Source: G020353355 sp050116155 (GTDB lineage Bacteria; Desulfobacterota; Desulfobacteria; Desulfobacterales; JAHEIW01). Taken from it: a DNA stretch of 7,915 bases. The notes below the pieces were generated by a model. That model ran no database searches, was not told the origin of the DNA, and was given only the letters and a program-made list of their open reading frames with translations. The number at the start of each line of letters is the position of its first letter. Positions within the stretch are counted from its first letter, which is position 1. Shown piece after piece: positions 6,137-7,915 of the stretch. The position numbers and the translations under genes were made by a program. The stretch lies in the NCBI GenBank assembly GCA_050116155.1, contig JASFPE010000275.1, positions 1 through 7,915 of the forward strand. The letters are read 5' to 3'.

Positions 6137-7528
6137 ATGCGTCCTTCATTACTATTTTTTATTTTCGTGCCGGTTGCGCTTCTGGCAGGCTTTTTGGTTC
6201 CCCAATACCCTGCCTCTCTTCTGCTCTGGGGATTGCTGGCATTGGCGATCTTTATCCTATCTTTTATTAATATAGAATGGGGTCTTTACATTCTAATTTT
6301 TTCGATGCTCCTGAGTCCGGAAATTAGTTTAGGGCAAACGTCTGGTTCCTCTCTGGGCAGAGGCGTAACATTGCGTTTCGAAGACTTTCTATTGATCGTC
6401 ATCTCACTCAGCTGGTTTGCCAAAAACGCAATTTACAAAGAACTGGGTCTTTTTCGGAAAACTCCACTAAATAAAGCAATTTTATTTTATGTCCTGATCT
6501 GCATCCTTTCCACCTGCCTCGGCACCATTGAAGGCCGTGTAGAGACCAAAACCGGCGCTTTATTTATTTTGAAATACATCGAATACTTTATCGTCTTTTT
6601 TATGGTGATTAATCATGTGAAAGACGAGGAGCAGGTAAAGCGGTTTTTATTCTGCCTTTTCTTAACCTGTTTTATCACCGCGATTGTTGGAATTTTGCAG
6701 ATACCCGGTGGCGAACGTGTCAGCGCTCCGTTTGAAGGCGAAACCGGGGAACCGAACACATTCGGAGGATACTTATTGTTAATTGGATTCGTTGCCGTCG
6801 GGATTTTGACCAAAGCCAAAGATCAAAAAATTAGAAAATTGCTGATATTGTTGATTATCGTTATCATTCCGCCATTTTTATTTACGCAATCGAGGGCTTC
6901 TTTTTTAGCTTTGATACTGGCGTGTATGGCATTAAGCCTTATGGTGAAACGACGAATGCTGATTCTTGGTTTGCTAATTATTTCACTGATATTAAGTCCA
7001 TTATTTTTGCCAGATTCAGTAAAGAAAAGAGTTCTTCATACATTCACACAGACAGAAGAGGCTGGTCAAATAACTATTGGCGGACTTCGACTGGACACCT
7101 CGACATCTGTCAGATTAGTGAGCTGGCGGGATGCTATGAAAAATTGGTTGAAGTATCCGATACTTGGGCATGGCGTTACGGGGTATTCATTTGTGGATGC
7201 CCAATATCCTCGTGTATTAACCGAAACAGGCATCCTGGGCTTTATGGCCTTTATGTATCTTTTATTTTCGATTTTTAGATTGGCCGTCAATAATTTAAGA
7301 ACTGTAACGACTCCCCATTTCATAGGTCTATGCATGGGCTTTTTGACCGGTTACATTGGCTTACTGGTTCATGCTTTGGCGGCAAATACGTTTATTATCG
7401 TCCGCATCATGGAGCCTTTCTGGTTTTTTGTGGGGATTGTCGCCGTGCTGCCCGAATTGGAACGCCAGGGGGTAACAGAAGTGCAAACTGATGAAGTTCC
7501 GCGCCGTAAGTTTTTCGCAGTTTCATAA
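6137..7528 (+). CDS. Wzy-type O-antigen ligase/polymerase family membrane protein
   Basis: A 463-residue integral membrane protein with about ten to twelve hydrophobic segments across its length. It belongs to the O-antigen ligase/polymerase (Wzy_C) family. Visible markers are PNTFGGYL (206-213) and TQSRASFLAL (250-259, conserved Arg253). A large extracytoplasmic loop (about 291-365) contains SWRDAMKNWLKYPILGHG (329-346) and then DAQYPRVLTETGILGF (354-369). The loop motif replaces the HNxY of WaaL-type ligases with DAQY, which together with the Wzc/OPX neighbours favours a repeat-unit polymerase over a lipid A-core ligase. The reaction would be periplasmic transfer of the undecaprenyl-linked growing chain onto a new repeat unit. 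The ATG has AGGA at 7 nt (6126-6129). Its stop overlaps the end of a convergent small ORF by 6 bp. Polymerase versus ligase cannot be decided from sequence alone, so no symbol is assigned. Confidence 0.87.
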   Translation: MRPSLLFFIFVPVALLAGFLVPQYPASLLLWGLLALAIFILSFINIEWGLYILIFSMLLSPEISLGQTSGSSLGRGVTLRFEDFLLIVISLSWFAKNAIYKELGLFRKTPLNKAILFYVLICILSTCLGTIEGRVETKTGALFILKYIEYFIVFFMVINHVKDEEQVKRFLFCLFLTCFITAIVGILQIPGGERVSAPFEGETGEPNTFGGYLLLIGFVAVGILTKAKDQKIRKLLILLIIVIIPPFLFTQSRASFLALILACMALSLMVKRRMLILGLLIISLILSPLFLPDSVKKRVLHTFTQTEEAGQITIGGLRLDTSTSVRLVSWRDAMKNWLKYPILGHGVTGYSFVDAQYPRVLTETGILGFMAFMYLLFSIFRLAVNNLRTVTTPHFIGLCMGFLTGYIGLLVHALAANTFIIVRIMEPFWFFVGIVAVLPELERQGVTEVQTDEVPRRKFFAVS

Positions 7529-7729
7529 ATTTTTTTCAGAAGCATCTAATCTTTTCACAATCATATCAACTAAATCCATTCTTAATTGTTGCATCATTTT
7601 CTCCAATTTTTGTAGTTTTTTTGGCTCAGTTAGGAAAGCGTATAGATCTTTTTCACCTGATATCTGTTTTCCTTTCAATGAAGTGTCTCGAAATTTCTCT
7701 AAATTGGATTTAACCAATATAATATCCAT
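7523..7729 (-). CDS. Small hypothetical protein, 68 residues
   Basis: Not recognised. The product is charged and soluble, with no signal or membrane segment. Its C-terminal half (from KKLQKLEKMMQQLRMDLVDM onward) looks like an amphipathic helix or short coiled coil. Codons are clearly more AT-rich than in the flanking genes. It starts seven codons after the NUDIX stop, in the same frame and on the same strand, and its stop overlaps the last codon of wzy by convergence. No Shine-Dalgarno is visible before the ATG, which weakens the call. It may be a real small gene read with the NUDIX gene, or a fortuitous ORF. The opposite-strand ORF over the same bases has a far less protein-like, Ser/Phe-rich composition. 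Confidence 0.4.
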   Translation of the reverse strand: MDIILVKSNLEKFRDTSLKGKQISGEKDLYAFLTEPKKLQKLEKMMQQLRMDLVDMIVKRLDASEKNL

Positions 7730-7750
7730 CAGTGTGTTTGAGAGTGAGAC

Positions 7751-7915
7751 TCAATGATGACTGTTTTGCAGCCACGAATATGCCAGAATAAGACCGGATA
7801 TGGTTTTGCTGTCCTGAATTTCTCCATTGCGAATCATGTTCAGGGCTTCTTCAAATTTTAGTGTATGAACATTTAAGATTTCATCTGAATCGAGACTTTG
7901 TTCGGCCGGTTCCAA
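7751..7915 (-). CDS. NUDIX hydrolase, C-terminal fragment (5' truncated by window edge)
   Basis: The minus strand is open from base 7915 down to a TGA at 7753-7751, giving the last 54 residues of a protein. The pattern LDSDEILNVHTLKFEEALNMI, followed by a GEIQDSKTISGLILAYSWL-like end, is characteristic of the C-terminus of ADP-ribose pyrophosphatase-type NUDIX enzymes. These have an acidic D-E-x-I/L strand, an E-E-A-L helix and the D-(A/S)-K-T-I helix. The NUDIX box itself lies upstream and is not in the window, so substrate and activity cannot be judged. Such enzymes cleave nucleoside diphosphate derivatives in the cytosol. The gene is transcribed toward the polysaccharide cluster and is probably unrelated to it. 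Confidence 0.8.
   Translation of the reverse strand: MEPAEQSLDSDEILNVHTLKFEEALNMIRNGEIQDSKTISGLILAYSWLQNSHH

Noticed and set aside
7491..7757. Plus-strand ORF of 88 residues past the wzy end
   Set aside because: It starts inside wzy in another frame, runs antisense to the small minus ORF and the NUDIX end, and encodes a Ser/Phe-rich product with no recognisable features.

Overview
The window looks like part of a Gram-negative bacterial chromosome carrying a Wzx/Wzy-type polysaccharide assembly and export module. A lipoprotein-type OPX exporter and a two-component-style inner-membrane Wzc kinase imply an outer membrane. The gene style (HD-GYP protein, ExeA-like ATPase, OPX, fused Wzc, Wzy) and the mixed, slightly AT-leaning codon use recall Desulfobacterota or related deltaproteobacterial lineages. 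That taxonomic guess is inference and cannot be settled from this window.

Layout. (1) 1-441, plus: 3' end of an HD-GYP c-di-GMP phosphodiesterase. (2) 527-1333, plus: ExeA/GspA-like AAA ATPase of the kind found next to exopolysaccharide loci. (3) 1372-3582 (alternative start 1330), plus: a lipoprotein joining a seven-bladed FG-GAP/VCBS beta-propeller to a complete Wza-type exporter (Poly_export, two SLBB domains, C-terminal amphipathic helix). A hairpin resembling a terminator begins in its stop codon. (4) 3696-6029, plus: Wzz-Wzc tyrosine autokinase with an extra transmembrane helix after its tyrosine cluster. (5) 6137-7528, plus: Wzy/O-antigen-ligase-like polymerase. (6) 7523-7729, minus: small AT-rich hypothetical ORF, convergent with wzy. 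(7) 7751-7915, minus: 3' end of a NUDIX hydrolase.

How the parts fit. Wzy would polymerise lipid-linked repeat units in the periplasm. The Wzc protein would set chain length and, through phosphorylation cycling, control export. The propeller-OPX protein would form the outer-membrane conduit. The ATPase and the HD-GYP enzyme probably supply ATP-driven and c-di-GMP-linked regulation. Glycosyltransferases, a flippase and an initiating sugar-phosphate transferase are not in the window and may lie outside it.

The two most unusual points are the propeller fused to the exporter and the additional C-terminal membrane helix on the kinase. No tRNA, rRNA, CRISPR array, insertion sequence or replication origin was recognised.
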